From NCBI RefSeq assembly GCF_001704415.2, contig NC_030826.1:58609362-58673361 (forward strand): a stretch of 64,000 nt of DNA, in the 5' to 3' direction. Of the stretch, positions 43,014-54,757 are shown one piece after another. The notes under the pieces are model-generated. The model searched no databases, was not told where the DNA came from, and saw only the letters and a list, made by a program, of their open reading frames with translations. The stretch comes from Capra hircus. Taxonomy: Eukaryota; Chordata; Mammalia; Artiodactyla; Bovidae. How positions within the stretch are numbered: the first letter of the stretch is position 1; every line of letters starts with the position of its first letter. A program made the position numbers and the translations under genes.

Positions 43014-45830
43014 TTTGTATTTAAATACTTATATACGTATATGACTAAGATATATCAGAAAGCATTGGTCTCCTACTTTTTCCTGAACTCCTTGTCCTTG
43101 GGCTTAAAATAGCATTTATTCTATTATCTTTGCCCCTGTCTTCTGTTTGCCTAACTGTGCTTCTTACAGTGTGTAATCCTGGGTTTCCTTCATGCCCAGA
43201 CCTCATCTCACTGGCTATTGCAATACAGTCTATACGGCAGCTGCTATCATTGTAGTTCTGGAAGCAGTCACTCCCACAGATGCCATTTCTTCATTAAAAA
43301 CAAAACAATGGGTCAGCTGTCTTATCAGATGTTGCTTACGCCCACATTTGCTCCTCCCTTACCTATAGTTGCTAATGATACAACAATATTTAACCTCTGA
43401 AATCTCATTATGTCTGTGTTTTAATAGCATACCCTGCCACCTCTAATTATCGTTTACTGGGAAAAATATGCATTGTACATTTGTCTTACATAAACATTTT
43501 GCAAAGCAAACTCTTCGTAGGAATTGTAGTAGTGATTTGAGGAGGTTTAAGCACCACAGAGAAATTTCTGTATCCCATCTCATTCCAGATGCAGACATTG
43601 CACTCGTGACCGCATGCTGCCTCTGAGAAAGATGCTGCCAATTCACCGAGGCCATGTGTGTCGAGCGGCTTCCACATGAGAGAGGATGGTTGCCCTAAGT
43701 ACCCGCGCTGGCTCACGGAAGGCAGGGACACCCAAGCTGATGTTAGTGAGTTAGAGCTAGGGTGGTGGAGTGTGGTCATTGAACCGAGCAAATGGTGCTG
43801 CTTTGAAAGAGAGGCGGTCGGGGCCCTTTCCTAAATTAAAATTCAATCCTAGTTCCTTAGTTCCCAACCGCTCATTACCACGAAACGCTTGATGTGCTGG
43901 AGCGTAACATCATTACTGTTACTAGTGGCCATTTTCAACCATGGACGGACAGGGACGAGGTGGTAGCCCCTGTAGAGTAGGAAAGGAAGATATTTAGTGC
44001 ACAGAATATGGATCGAGATTGTCTGGACCACTTCCTGTTAGATAAGAAACATCTGAGGAACCCACTCACCTGTTCCCCCACCCCTGTTATCCTGGTGGGT
44101 TTCATAAACCGTGTCATAGAGATTATTTGACAGTGTAGCTTTTAGCAATTGCTCCAGCAGGCCTTTAAAAGCATGCTACTGTAGAATCCTGTTTTATGGA
44201 ACCACTATTGCCACACAGATCACGGAAGCCATTCCTACTTAGAGATTTCTAAGAGCTTCTGAATGATCTGCAGAGAACTGATATGCAACCGAAAACCACA
44301 AATCTAGGGGCAAAAAGAGTCCTGTCAGTATTGTCATCCGCACTCAATGTCGTCTCTCTCTGACCTCGTTACCCTTTTAGCACGCCGGAAGCTGTGTTCT
44401 AATGGCTCAACACACTATTTATAGATGAGTCTCCACTACACCTGGGTGTATTGGTTAATTTTTCTTTTGAGAATTATGAATGACAGATTATCCCCGGGAC
44501 AAGAACTTGGGTCTACTGTTCACTGTCACCATCGTCCTTAGAAACGGCAGCAGTAAGAATGTTTGCAGGTACTGAGTTTTATGTACTGAGCTGAACGTGC
44601 AGTCGTAACTGGCCCTCAGATATAACTGGGATATACTTGGAATATAACTGTCATATGTCAGCAGGTCTCCGACAGTGACATCTGTGATAACAGTTCCCCT
44701 TTGGGCTTATGAAGGTCTGTGGTGAAATCTCGCTGTTGTTCTGTGTTGAAAAAGGATGCGATGCACTGTTCGTGAAGATGGGAAGGGGTGATCGCTCCAT
44801 TTGAGAGTTTTTCCCGGTCCTCGCTGTCACCCTGTGTTTTCATGTGCCTCGCTCGTTCATGCTTATAAAACAGCCCAGGGTAGCAGCCACGTCTGGTCTT
44901 GAGAGATCTCGCTCTGCATGGCTCCTGCCCTCTGCCCAGCCATGAAGCATTCCATCTGTCCGTGTCTGTGAGGAGGCTCATGGCCTCTGGGGCTGAACCG
45001 GTGGGGTCAAATCATGTTCTCACCATTTAGTGTAATTAACTCCAACCACCCGTCTGTTGCAAGCCCCGGTGCAGCCAACACAAGCAAGAGGAGGCCAAGA
45101 AGAAATTTCTCCTCATTATTAAACGTAAGCCTAAGCACTTGTCTGTCTGTAAAAACAGAGCAAAGGGGGGGAAACTGAAACCAGTGCACAGGGTCTGAGG
45201 TTTCAATAAATGTCAGGGAGCGTCAAGTCTGTTTGGATTGCAAATTATTGCTGGCTGACGGTTTTACCATTTTACAACTGGAGATTGCTGTCATGGGGGT
45301 GGGGGCCGTGGTGGTGATGGGGAGGCTCTCACATCACAACCAGAGGGGAGCAGAAGTTACCGAATACTGTAACAATCACGGAACGCTGCAAGAGGGGCTT
45401 TGGCGTTGGCTGAGTTTAGTCTTTCCTTAATGCACATCTCAAGAAGCAGCCCACAACATGCCACTTTTCCCACTGGGTCTGCTGAAATGCTGGGTTTGCC
45501 AGAGATCGAGACCTCATTTCTCTCGTTTACCCATTTTAAACTCCACCACCTCCCTCTCGTCTGCTCAGACGCTTTGAACATCTGAGAGCGATAAAGACGC
45601 CTAAATGTTTCAAGGCGAATTAATACCTGACTACACATCCGGGAGAAACACACACCGATCATTTGAGCAGTGGTTAAGACCATTTTTCAGATGGATTAAA
45701 TGCGTGGGCAATTACTGATTCAAACAAAACCTAAGGCATGGGTATTCCAGCCCCGTACCTGGGTGGACACGGGGTAGCCACTTTCCATTGATGGAAACGC
45801 TTTTCACATTGTGAAAAGTGTATACATGCT
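43014..45830. other. Longest repeat-poor block of the window
   Basis: No young repeat is recognised over about 2.8 kb. The 45,180-45,720 part has balanced composition with motifs such as GCAAATTATTGCTGGCTGAC, AGGCGAATTAATACC and GGGCAATTACTGATTC. It looks like a candidate conserved non-coding region. Minus-strand frames at 44,658-44,981 and 45,357-45,683 show no recognised domain. Confidence 0.35.
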
Positions 45831-45869
45831 TCTCGGTGCTTCTCCTGAAGTTTATTAATATTTCTCATT

Positions 45870-45982
45870 CCTTTTTCTCCTGACCAGCACATACTGAGGA
45901 GCTGCCCTGCGAGAGGTACTGAGTTAGAGACACTGAAAACCAAGAAAGTAATGGTCGCTGTTCTCGCTAAACTCAGAGCCAA
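45870..45982 (-). mobile_element. Ancient L2-like fragment, antisense
   Basis: CCAGCACATACTGAGGAGCT, GAGAGGTACTGAGTTAGAGA and GTAATGGTCGCTGTTCTCGC resemble the antisense L2 3' series. The match is weak. Confidence 0.35.
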
Positions 45983-45984
45983 AC

Positions 45985-46438
45985 GTGCTTATTTTAACCA
46001 ACGTTCTTTTAGTTTAAAATAACTGAAAAATACTTCAAGCTAACTTAAGACCAACAGGAGAAACTTGCTGTAAGGTAGGGGGGTTCCTGTGGATCCAGGA
46101 GAAAGAAACAGCAGGACCACGTGACAACCTGGATGGAAGCACCAAGAAGCTGTCGAAAACGGGGTTTCTCTTCGCCTCTCTCCAGCTGCCGCGGTTCTTC
46201 CTCCTCTTCCAGCAGGCTTTCTTCTCACTCTTAGCTTTCTAGGACTTTGCTGTGTTTTCTGAACTGTGCGTAGATTCAAATAGGGCCTTCTCGAGCAAAC
46301 TTTCCATGTCAGTTGCCCACTGGAACCTCTCAGTTCAGTTACCAGCTTTTGCGAGTCTTAGCTCAGAATTTATGCAGAGAAGTGGACTGGTCCAGCTTGG
46401 GCCAAGCATGTGTCTTTAGTGGCTGATGCTCATTACGA
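45985..46438. other. No recognised gene or repeat
   Basis: This is unique-looking DNA with no recognised motif. Confidence 0.4.
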
Positions 46439-46647
46439 GGGGGCTTCCCAGATGGCTCAGGGGTAAAGCATCCTCCTGCTAATGCAGGAGATGTGGGTTT
46501 GATCCCTGGGTCAGGAAGATCCCCTGGAGGAGGGCCTGGTAACTCACTCCAGTATTCTTGCGTGGAAGATCCCATGGACAGAGGAGCCTGGAGGGCTGCA
46601 GTCCATGGGTCACAAAAGAGTCGGACATGACGGGGTGACTGAGCTCC
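46439..46647 (+). mobile_element. Bov-tA SINE
   Basis: GGGGGCTTCCCAGATGGCTC, GGTTTGATCCCTGGGTCAGG, CCCTGGAGGAGGGCCTGGTA and the tail GAGTCGGACATGACGGGGTG are present. Confidence 0.93.
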
Positions 46648-47589
46648 AGACACAGAAGCACCAAGACATACTTCGTGAATTTCCTGAGCTCTGTACAGAC
46701 TTCTGGCTCCATCGTGTATCATGATTTCTTTATGATTGTTAGCGTCAATTACTCCTACCAGGTGGGCAGCAGAACGTGCCCCAGCTGCAAGAGGAAGCCC
46801 ACAGGGGAGCAAGGAAAGACAGGGTCTGGCGGCTGAAGTGGGCAGCGTGTGCTGAAGTCAGAAGGATGCAGACAGCATCTGCTCCAGGGGCGCAGAGGCG
46901 CGGGCGAGGTTTCACTGAATGAGCAGACACGTGGACCCGAGAGACAGTGACCGGGAGTTTTGGGGAAAACGTTCGTAGGTCCATGTTCGGAATGATGTTG
47001 TCTCATGTGAACACTCACCAGACGATCCCAATGAGGAACCTGATTGAAACACAATGAGTTACTCGTGATTCTATGGAGAAAGAAGTTAAGGACTGATCAC
47101 ACTGTCGGCCGCGGTGCCTGACTGTCGGGAGAACACAGCTGTCAGACAGATGCGGAACTTGGGCCACCACTTGGTGACCCCTTGCAGGACGAGGGCAGGC
47201 CCCAGAATTCAGGGTGTGGGCTGTGGGGCCAGGCTGTCACACCCAGGAAATCGGCACACACGAGCTGTGCCTCAGTCACGCATGAGCCCCAGATCTCAGC
47301 CTTTCCGGCCACACGTTTCTCAGGATGCCATTGTCCACAGAGGCCTCCAGACTTTCAGTTACAGTATCGACATTCTTTTGCCAACAGCTGTCCCTTCTCT
47401 TCCTTCTACTTCCACTTCAAAATGCCACTCCACTTCCAAATTCTTCGTGCTGTTTCATTCTTCCGTGACACACTCTGCTCTCTGCCACCGCCTTAGCGGA
47501 TATGGTCACTCCCTTCTGTGCCCTTCGTAAACTTTATTTTACATGTGTTATGTAATAAGCTCTTTTGTAGTTGATTCTGACTATGCACC
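46648..47589. other. No recognised gene or repeat
   Basis: This is moderately GC-rich unique-looking DNA. Open frames on both strands (for example 47,114-47,530) have no recognised domain. Confidence 0.4.
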
Positions 47590-47659
47590 CATTGTAAACT
47601 TTTCGAGGACAGGAGTGTACCTTAGATACCATCTTATCAGTCATATTTAAAAAGCACAG

Positions 47660-48450
47660 TTCATTTCAGTCTGGTTCAGTCACTCAGTCGTGTCCGACTC
47701 TTTGCGACCCCATGAATCCCAGCACGCCAGGCCTCCCTGTCCATCACCAACTCCCAGAGTTCACTCAAACTCATGTCCATCGAGTCAGTGATGCCATCCA
47801 GCCATCTCATCCTCTGTCGTCCCCTTCTCCTTCTGCCCCCAGTCCCTCCCAGCATTAGAGTCTTTTCCAATGAGTCAACTCTTCGCATGAGGTGGCCAAA
47901 GTACTGGAATTTCAGCTTTAGCATCATTCCTTCCAAAGAACACCCAGGACTGATCTCCTTTAGAATGGACTAGTTGGATCTCCTTGCAGTCCAAGGGGAC
48001 TCTCAAGAGTCTTCTCCAACACCACAGTTCAAAAGCATCAATTCTTCGGCGCTCAGCTTTCTTCACAGTCCAGCTCTCACATCCATACATGACTACTGGA
48101 AAAACCATAGCCTTGACTAGACAGACCTTTGTTGGCAAAGTAATGTCTCTGCTTTTGAATATGCTATCTAGTTTGGTCATAACTTTTCTTCCAAGGAGTA
48201 AGAGTCTTTTAATTTCATGGCTGCAGTCACCATCTGCAGTGATTTTGAAGCCCCCCCAAAATAAAGTCTGACCCTGTTTCCACTGTTTCCCCATCTATTT
48301 CCCATGAAGTGATGGGACCGGATGCCATGATCTTCGTTTTCTGAATGTTGAGCTTTAAGCCAACTTTTTCACTCTCCACTTTCACTTTCATCAAGAGGCT
48401 TTTTAGCTCTTCACTTTCTGCCTTAAGGGTGGTGTCATCTGCATATCTGA
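47660..48450 (-). mobile_element. BovB LINE, 5'-truncated, antisense, inserted in L2
   Basis: From TTCAGTCACTCAGTCGTGTC to a stop just past the YADD-encoding segment (CATCTGCATATCTGAG). It is little diverged. The flanks AAGCACAG and AGCACACAG suggest a short imperfect target duplication. Confidence 0.93.
47676..48450 (-). pseudogene. BovB ORF2 fragment: RT motif C to C-terminus
   Basis: The minus-strand reading begins at LRYADDTTLKAE with YADD intact (about 48,431-48,442). It continues through KLNIQKTKIMASGPITSWEI and YGCESWTVKK and ends GVAKSRTRLSD. Several frameshifts break it (for example near 48,250 and 47,995). Everything upstream of motif C, including endonuclease and motifs A and B, is missing. 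Confidence 0.85.
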
Positions 48451-48490
48451 GCACACAGAGTCTATGCCAAATATTTGTTATATAATGAGT

Positions 48491-49284
48491 ACAGTTTTAA
48501 TAACAATCTATTTGATGTCTAGAGTAGATAATTTTTATTCCTAAATAGGCTGCATAAATCTTACAGTAAGCATGGTAGAAAGGCGTAGGGGATGTGCGTG
48601 TATAACATACACTGGCACTTTCTCTCAAAGCAGTGTGGACACCTGTCAGAATAAGACGACGTTTTCCATCTCAGCTTCTTCAGTTGGCAACAGCGCTACT
48701 TGTCAGAGCACGTGTCAGTTCATATGACAAGACCTGTGTCTTGTCGCCTAAATCTGTATATGGATATTGTAGATATATCTTAATCCTTACAGGAAACAGG
48801 AAATAACAAACCTCAATTTTCTTTTCTAGTTTTGCTGTACCATTTTTTGTCCTGGAATGTTTTAGTATTTGTTGCTTCTTTTCAGAGAGGTAGTAAGCAT
48901 AGTGAAGGCGTTTTGCAATTTATCAAGATGTTGCAATTAGTACAGTGAACTAATTTTTCCAACAAAAATAGTAGAAAAATAATGCAGACAATTCAAGAGT
49001 TACATACTTGTGCATTTAAAAACCCTTATTTTCAGATGTCACGGGAGCAATGGTCCACACATGCCATCCTGCAGCTTGCGTCTGCTGGTAGAAACAGCTG
49101 GACGGTGGCACTGGGTCGAGGGGGAGAACAATGGTGATGAACACCGTGCAGGCCATACACGCTGGGCTGTGACGATGCAAAGCCGGATCCATGTCAGGTA
49201 GGATGGAGAAGCTCCCCCGAGACACTGAGGGAGTAGAGGCTGGAGCCGTAGCGCTCCACGCGTTGTCCCTGGAGCTGAGTCAGC
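48491..49284. other. No recognised gene or repeat
   Basis: This is AT-rich unique-looking DNA. Confidence 0.4.
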
Positions 49285-49425
49285 GCCCTCTGGGCTTGTG
49301 AGAAATGCATACTCTCAGCCCCCACCCCAGACTTACTGAATGGGACTTGAGTGAGAGCGGGGCCCAGGAATTGCTGTCTCAGCAAGTTACCCAGATGACT
49401 GTTCAGGGCATGCAAGTTGGAGAAA
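49285..49425 (+). mobile_element. MER5A-like hAT DNA transposon remnant
   Basis: TGTGAGAAATGCATACTCTC, CCCCCACCCCAGACTTACTG, GCGGGGCCCAGGAATTGCTG and AGTTACCCAGATGACTG follow the MER5A interior in order. Confidence 0.65.
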
Positions 49426-50856
49426 GTGCCAGTGTAGAGGCCAAGGAGGGGTCTACCAGTTGTACTCATTTTCAGTTTCTGCCAGAGATTTGAGGGTGAT
49501 TCCCAAGAGATCAAAGGACTGCCTACTTTCTGGAGCACAACAAAACTTCTCTGACATCATAGAGGGCACACCATCTATTGCTGAGATGGCAGAGAAGTCG
49601 CCGTGCTGGTGTTCCTAAGCAGCCTGAGTGCTCTTCCTGCCTCGGAAGGTAGCAGGGACTAGAGGAAGAGGTCGAGAAGCACAGGTATAAAGGTCAAGCA
49701 GGAGCTGATGAGGCGATGTGGCTGGAACACAGGGAAGATGCTGGGGCGCAGGTTACATACACGGAGCCTGGGAGGCGCTATCAGGGATTTGGGTCTATCT
49801 GCTGGGTCGAATAGGAAGCCACCAACTGTTTTCAAATAAATGGCTCGAGGTGGGTGCAGGTGCAGAGATGAGGCGAGGTTATTTGATTCTACCTGCACTT
49901 CAGAACACCCTCCTGGCTGCTGTAGGCAAGGACGTGGTGAGACCAGCTAAGTCTCTCAGTTGTCTGGCTGAGAGATGCTGGTCACTGGCCCAAGAAGGAA
50001 TGCAGAAGCAAAAGGTCAGGTGTCCTCAGAGACGTTTTGGAAATGAAATTCAAAAGGTCTGAAAATCTAGCCCTGTGAAAACATAACTCCTTCAGTTATT
50101 ATCATGAAGTTTATACCTTCAAACTTCTACTTGAACTTATGGGATGTTTGTTTCATTAATAAGACTATATGTATGTCAGAAATTAGTGAATATCGCTCAC
50201 CCCTCTGGAACATCTACAGTGAAAAAAAAGTAGTCAATACGCAAGTTACTCTCTTGACTCCTTCTTAACCTTTCCAGCAGTTAGATATTTTCCCCTCAGA
50301 TAAAGAACGTGTATTAGCTCCAGAGTTTCTCTGAAAATACGAGACACCAATTTATCAGTCTTGTTGGAGCCCTTTGGTGCAGCCGTTTTGCGCAGGAGCG
50401 AGGCCCTCTCGGGAAGGTCATAAACGTTCATTTGAAGTTTGCTCAGAGCCCCTGAGTGTGCTCCCAAGATCAGTTTCACAGATCCCAGCCATCAATCCAG
50501 CCAGTTGCTCAGTTAATCTGAACACGGTTCAGGAGTTGAGTCAGTAATAAAACTGAGGTTAAGCAGAGCAAATCCATTACTGCTACTGGAGAAAACAAAA
50601 ACAAAGCAAAAAACGCGACCCTGCAGAGTTTTGTTTCCGTCACGGTAGATGGGTTTCCTGCCCTAAGCCAGCACACGCGGGCAGCAGGCGATGGGGCTGT
50701 TGAACCCTATTACAGGGAGAGTACGGGACGGAGCTGGTTTAACAGGCTTTTACTGAACGTCTGCTACACGTAAGACATGAGTCGGGCTGGCCGGCTTTGA
50801 GATGACCGAGCCCCCTTCCTGCCTTCATGTGGCTGGTCGTCCGGTTCCATGTGCAT
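49426..50856. other. No recognised gene or repeat
   Basis: It includes a minus-strand frame at 50,246-50,479 (77 codons, basic, leucine-rich) with no recognised family. Nothing supports expression. Confidence 0.4.
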
Positions 50857-50859
50857 ACA

Positions 50860-51063
50860 TGCTCGGTCACCCAGTCACGTCTGACTCCTCGTGACCCCAT
50901 GAAATGCAGCCCACCAGGCTCCTCCATCCATGGGATTCTCCAGGCAACAATACTGGAGTGGGTCGCCGTTTCCTTCTCCAGGGAATCTTCCCGACCCAGG
51001 GATCAAACCCATACCTCATGCTTGGCAGGCAGATTCTTTACCCCTGAGCCCCCTAGGAAGGCC
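50860..51063 (-). mobile_element. Bov-tA SINE
   Basis: The reverse-complement copy shows CAGTCACGTCTGACTCCTCG, GCAGCCCACCAGGCTCCTCC, TCCAGGGAATCTTCCCGACC and a head ending GAGCCCCCTAGGAAGGCC. Confidence 0.93.
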
Positions 51064-52205
51064 AGTCTGGTTAAATGGAGGAACATAAGAGGATGAATGC
51101 AATAAGTTGCAGGGGCTGCAAATATCTGTGAATAGCTGTTCCTCCTCCCTGGAGCTGGAGATCAGTTCAGGAGGAAGGTAATTTTGTGCTGACTGTTACA
51201 AGCTGTGTATTTGACAGTTGAAGGCAGTGTGAGCTGTGATCTGTGCCAGAAAGACTGGGTTAGCGTGGCGGACATTTCTGCAGGACCCAGGCCGTCCTTG
51301 CCACCTGGGAGGCTCTCATTTTCCAGTTCTGTGTTGTTTTATGCTGCGCTGCAAGTGATCAGGGCACATCATTGCTGTCCTCTTGGTCTTCAACGTTCAG
51401 AACTGGTTTTATCTCTATAGTCACACGGGCATGGAGCGGCCATTGCACTCATAATTCATTGAACGATTCCTTTTGCTTTGGCACAGAAAGGACACGGAGC
51501 GCAAGAAAACTGACTCGGAGGACACGCACCGTGGTCACTGGGGCGCTGCTGCCTGGGAGTGCATTTGCGGGGTGCGTGCATTCCTAAACACAGCACTTGG
51601 TTTGAACATGCGTTCAGTCCTGTAATTCCATCTTGCGGTGTGTCCAATTTTTTGGAAGCAAAACCTCTCATGCCCGCCTAACTCTATAGCATGCTGTTTG
51701 CTTTATAAACAGAATAAGACAAGAAGAAGGTGTATGTTGCAGTGGAAACATGTCTGTATTTCCTACCATGCACATAAAGTGGTAAATGTCGAAGCCATAA
51801 CTAAAGATTTCACACCAATCATCTTCCAAGAAGGCCCCTCCACTTTCCCCCATGGCAAGGAAAAACAGCCAAGTTTCTCTTGTTCAGTATCTTGAAATGG
51901 GCTCCCTTTCGATCCCATGGTATGTAACTCTAATGCTTGTGGAATATTGCTTACCTTGCCAAGCAGTCAAGCATAGCGAACTGACTGTATGGTGTGGAGG
52001 CCTTATGTCAGGAGGGTGACCATTAAGTCTCCTCTCTGACTCCCTTTCTTTTCCTTGTAACCTCCTCTTATACCTGAATGTCCCCCAAGAAATAGATTCC
52101 TTTTCTTTCCTGACCAGAACTGGTATTGCACAGACTTTCTTTTTCCAAGTCAATAATTTAGAAGTTTTAGTAAAAGAAAAATCTCTCTGATCCCATTTTA
52201 TTCAG
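51064..52205. other. No recognised gene or repeat
   Basis: This is unique-looking DNA. Short open frames have no recognised domain. Confidence 0.4.
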
Positions 52206-52216
52206 GGCAGTTCAGT

Positions 52217-52266
52217 AAGAAGGAAGAGAGATGAAGAAAAGAAGAAAGGAAGAAAAGAAAGGGAGA
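52217..52266. repeat. Purine-rich GAAA/GGAA tract
   Basis: It is almost entirely A and G on the plus strand (GAAGGAAGAGAG..., AAGAAAGGAAGAAAAGAAAG). Confidence 0.8.
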
Positions 52267-52449
52267 TACTACCATATAGTGAACAAACACCACGAGAAAC
52301 TCTTTCGATCTGGCGCATCTTCATATTTGTACCTCCCTTGTGAGGTTTTGGTCAGTTTTGTCAGTGAGTAAGGAAAGCTCAGAATGGTTAAGCCAGTTAG
52401 TCAAATAGAAACTGTTGCTTATAACAGACAGTTTCTAAAAGACAGACAA

Positions 52450-52615
52450 ATGGTAGGTGGGTAGGTAGACAGATAAGCGGATGGAGAGATAGGTGGATGG
52501 CTGGATGGGTAGATGGGTAGATGGCTGGATGGGTACATGGATGGATGGATGGATGGATGGATGGATGGATGGATGGATGAGTGGATAGATAGGTGGAGGG
52601 GTGGATAGATGGATC
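52450..52615. repeat. (GGAT)n compound microsatellite
   Basis: Imperfect GGTA/GATG/GGAT tetranucleotides surround a pure (GGAT) core at about 52,537-52,578. The minus-strand 'HPSIHPSIHP' reading is a translation artefact of this repeat. Confidence 0.95.
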
Positions 52616-52889
52616 AGAGGACTGGAGCACTGGCAGCAGCTCTGATTGTGAGGGAAGCAGCTGCTGCTGGAGATGAAGGGCTGAAGCAGGGATTGGGTGG
52701 GGAGAAGTACCACCACCTTCCTCTCCTCCGTTTCTACACCATCTTCACAGAAGCACCCAGAAACCATCTAACGATAGGTGTGGTTCCCAGGAGTTCACCT
52801 CCTAAGAAACAGAGCAAGGTGCAGAAGGGCGGAAAATGGATCTGGAGTGAGCTGGGGATGGAAGGTTACTTGTCCAAGGGCCCACCAAA

Positions 52890-53040
52890 AGCCCAGCTCT
52901 CATCTCAGTACTAGGGACAGAGGAAAGAACACAGCGGGGAAACGCTGGGTGCTCAAGGAGCTGACGGTCTCACGCAGGAGAGAGACATGATGGGAAAGAG
53001 ACTGGTGATGGAGAGTTAGAGTCTGTTCCATGCTGATCAG
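52890..53040 (-). mobile_element. Ancient L2-like fragment, antisense
   Basis: CAGTACTAGGGACAGAGGAA, CACAGCGGGGAAACGCTGG and TGCTCAAGGAGCTGACGGTC recall the antisense L2-type 'ctggggatacagaggtgaacaa...ctcaaggagctgaca' segment. Confidence 0.4.
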
Positions 53041-53155
53041 CACTAAGAGACAACACTGGAGCTGGAGGGTTAGGGGACAGGGGAGCAGAGGTTTAGAGAG
53101 AGGGGTCAGAAGTGCCTCCCTTCCCTGAGAAGGCAGTCTTGCTGGATTTGGCATG

Positions 53156-53467
53156 CTAGGGAAAGTCGCTCAGTCACGTCTCACTCTCTGCAACCCCACG
53201 GACTACACAGTTCATGGAATTCTCCAGGCCAGAGTACTGGAGTGGGTAGCCTTTCCCTTCTCCAGGGGATCTTCCCAACCCAGGGATAGAACCCAGGTCT
53301 CCCATGTTGCAGGCAGATTCTTTACCAGCTGAGACACAAAGGAAGCCCAAGAATACTGGAGTGGGCAGCCTTTCCCTTCTCCAGGGGATCTTCCCAACCC
53401 AGGGATCGAACCCGGGTGTCCCACATTGCAGGTGGATTCTTTACCAACTGAGCTATCAGGGAAGCCC
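53156..53467 (-). mobile_element. Composite Bov-tA SINE with two tRNA heads
   Basis: On the minus strand a complete tRNA-derived head plus linker (53,467 down to about 53,347) is followed directly by a second, complete Bov-tA (head, linker, Bov-A tail) ending at 53,156. The duplicated part covers TCCAGGGGATCTTCCCAACC and the TAAAGAATC arm. The order is tRNA-linker-tRNA-linker-BovA instead of the normal single head. Confidence 0.9.
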
Positions 53468-54103
53468 AGCATTGTGGGAGAGACCCAATAAGAAGGAGGG
53501 ACTGAGCCAGGCTGGGAAGGGGTATTACAGAGGGAACGGCAGGTGGGGAAGTCAGGAGCCTGGCGTGGGGAGTGTGGCTGGAGAGGGTCCACCAGGGTGA
53601 CGATATCAGAGCTTGACTCACAGCTTCCTCCTCTGTGTCGTGGCGTCTCCTCTGTTTTGTCTGTGAGCAGACACTATAGACAGGAAGCAAGAGGCTGAGA
53701 GCAGAGAGAGGGAAGCTGGAAAACTCAAAGTGACTCATCCGGCACCAGCCAGTGAGGGCCAGTTCTTCTGTTCCAGGTCTGTGAACAGAATGCCTCCCTG
53801 TTTATAGGCTGGTTTTGGTTGGGTGTGGTGTGTATTCCTGTTAAAGTCAGCCACGGCCGAGTGCATCAGGACCCACGATGGGGCATGGTGACCGTGGTGC
53901 AGGACGCTTCTTTTGGAGGGACCGTGGTGTTACTCACAGTTGCCCAGAAGAGGCCATGGGGTCAGAGGGCACTTGACATCCTTATCCTGTACCCTGGGCC
54001 CTTGAGGTCTTCCTGATCCTTTAAAATAGAGTTTAGCTCTAAACTATAAATACATGTATGGTCTTCTTATGACTAACCACCCTTCACCTCTCACTTGGAT
54101 ATA
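53468..54103. other. No recognised gene or repeat
   Basis: This is unique-looking, moderately GC-rich DNA. Confidence 0.4.
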
Positions 54104-54174
54104 ATGTGTGTGTGTGTGTATGTGTGTGTGTGTACTCCACATGTATATATGTGTGCACATATATGTGTGTGTAT
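54104..54174. repeat. TG/TA alternating microsatellite
   Basis: TGTGTG, TATATA and CACATA runs abut the head of the next SINE. TGTGTATG recurs at the SINE's far end and may be its target duplication. Confidence 0.9.
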
Positions 54175-54387
54175 GGGATTCCCAGGTGGCTCAGTGGTAA
54201 AGAGTATGCCTGCCAGTATAGGAGACACAAGAGACGTGGGTTTAATCCCTGGGTTGGGAAGATCCCCTGGAGAAGGAAATGGCAACTTGCTTCAGTATTC
54301 TTGACTGAAAAATCCCATAGACAGAGGAGCCTGATGGGCTACAGTCCATGGAGTCGCAAAGGGTCAGACAGGACTGAGCACACACAT
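54175..54387 (+). mobile_element. Bov-tA SINE
   Basis: GGGATTCCCAGGTGGCTCAG, GTGGGTTTAATCCCTGGGTT, GGAGAAGGAAATGGCAACTT and a Bov-A tail ending CAGGACTGAGCACACACA are present. A 10-bp insertion (GACACAAGAG) lies in the tRNA variable region. Confidence 0.93.
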
Positions 54388-54480
54388 GTGTATGTATATG
54401 TGTACAAGTACATATATGTACTTATGTATCTATACGTGTGTGTGTTTATAGATATACAGAAAGATACATACACAGAGATA
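54388..54480. repeat. TATG/TGTA microsatellite following the SINE
   Basis: Imperfect TATG, TACA and GTGT runs continue from the SINE tail. Confidence 0.85.
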
Positions 54481-54757
54481 GCTAGCCATCTCTTTATGTT
54501 TGTATATAAATGTCCTTCTCAGCCCTTTTTTCCCCTGACGAAACACCATTTGACTGTAAACATTTCACAGCTCAGATCCCCCTCCTCAGTGAAACGTTCC
54601 AAATAAATCCAAGAGGTCTCAGCCAGACCCATCTACCTGAGCACACAACACTCAGTTAGAGAGCTACTGGTGCTGCCTGTAGCTCATCTTTTTACAGGTC
54701 AGTGATCCCAGCTGGATCGGGGGCTTCTTATGGCCAAAGGTGCGCTGCACTCTTTCA

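Larger units (their letters stand above)
47590..48490 (+). mobile_element. L2 3' end split by a BovB insertion
   Basis: The left part (47,590-47,659) has CATTGTAAACTTTTCGAGGA and CAGGAGTGTACCTTAGATAC. The right part (48,452-48,490) has CACAGAGTCTATGCCAAATA and TTTGTTATATAATGAGTAC. Joined in this order they follow the sense L2 terminus (ctgtaaactc...acagtgcctggcac...aatatttgttgaatgaat). Confidence 0.55.

Noticed and set aside
50246..50479. Basic 77-codon minus-strand frame, considered as a small gene or processed pseudogene
   Set aside because: It matches no family I know, and there is no poly-A, no TSD and no neighbouring exon.
52397..52767. Repetitive 'HPSIHPSIHP' protein on the minus strand
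   Set aside because: It is a translation of the (GGAT)n microsatellite.
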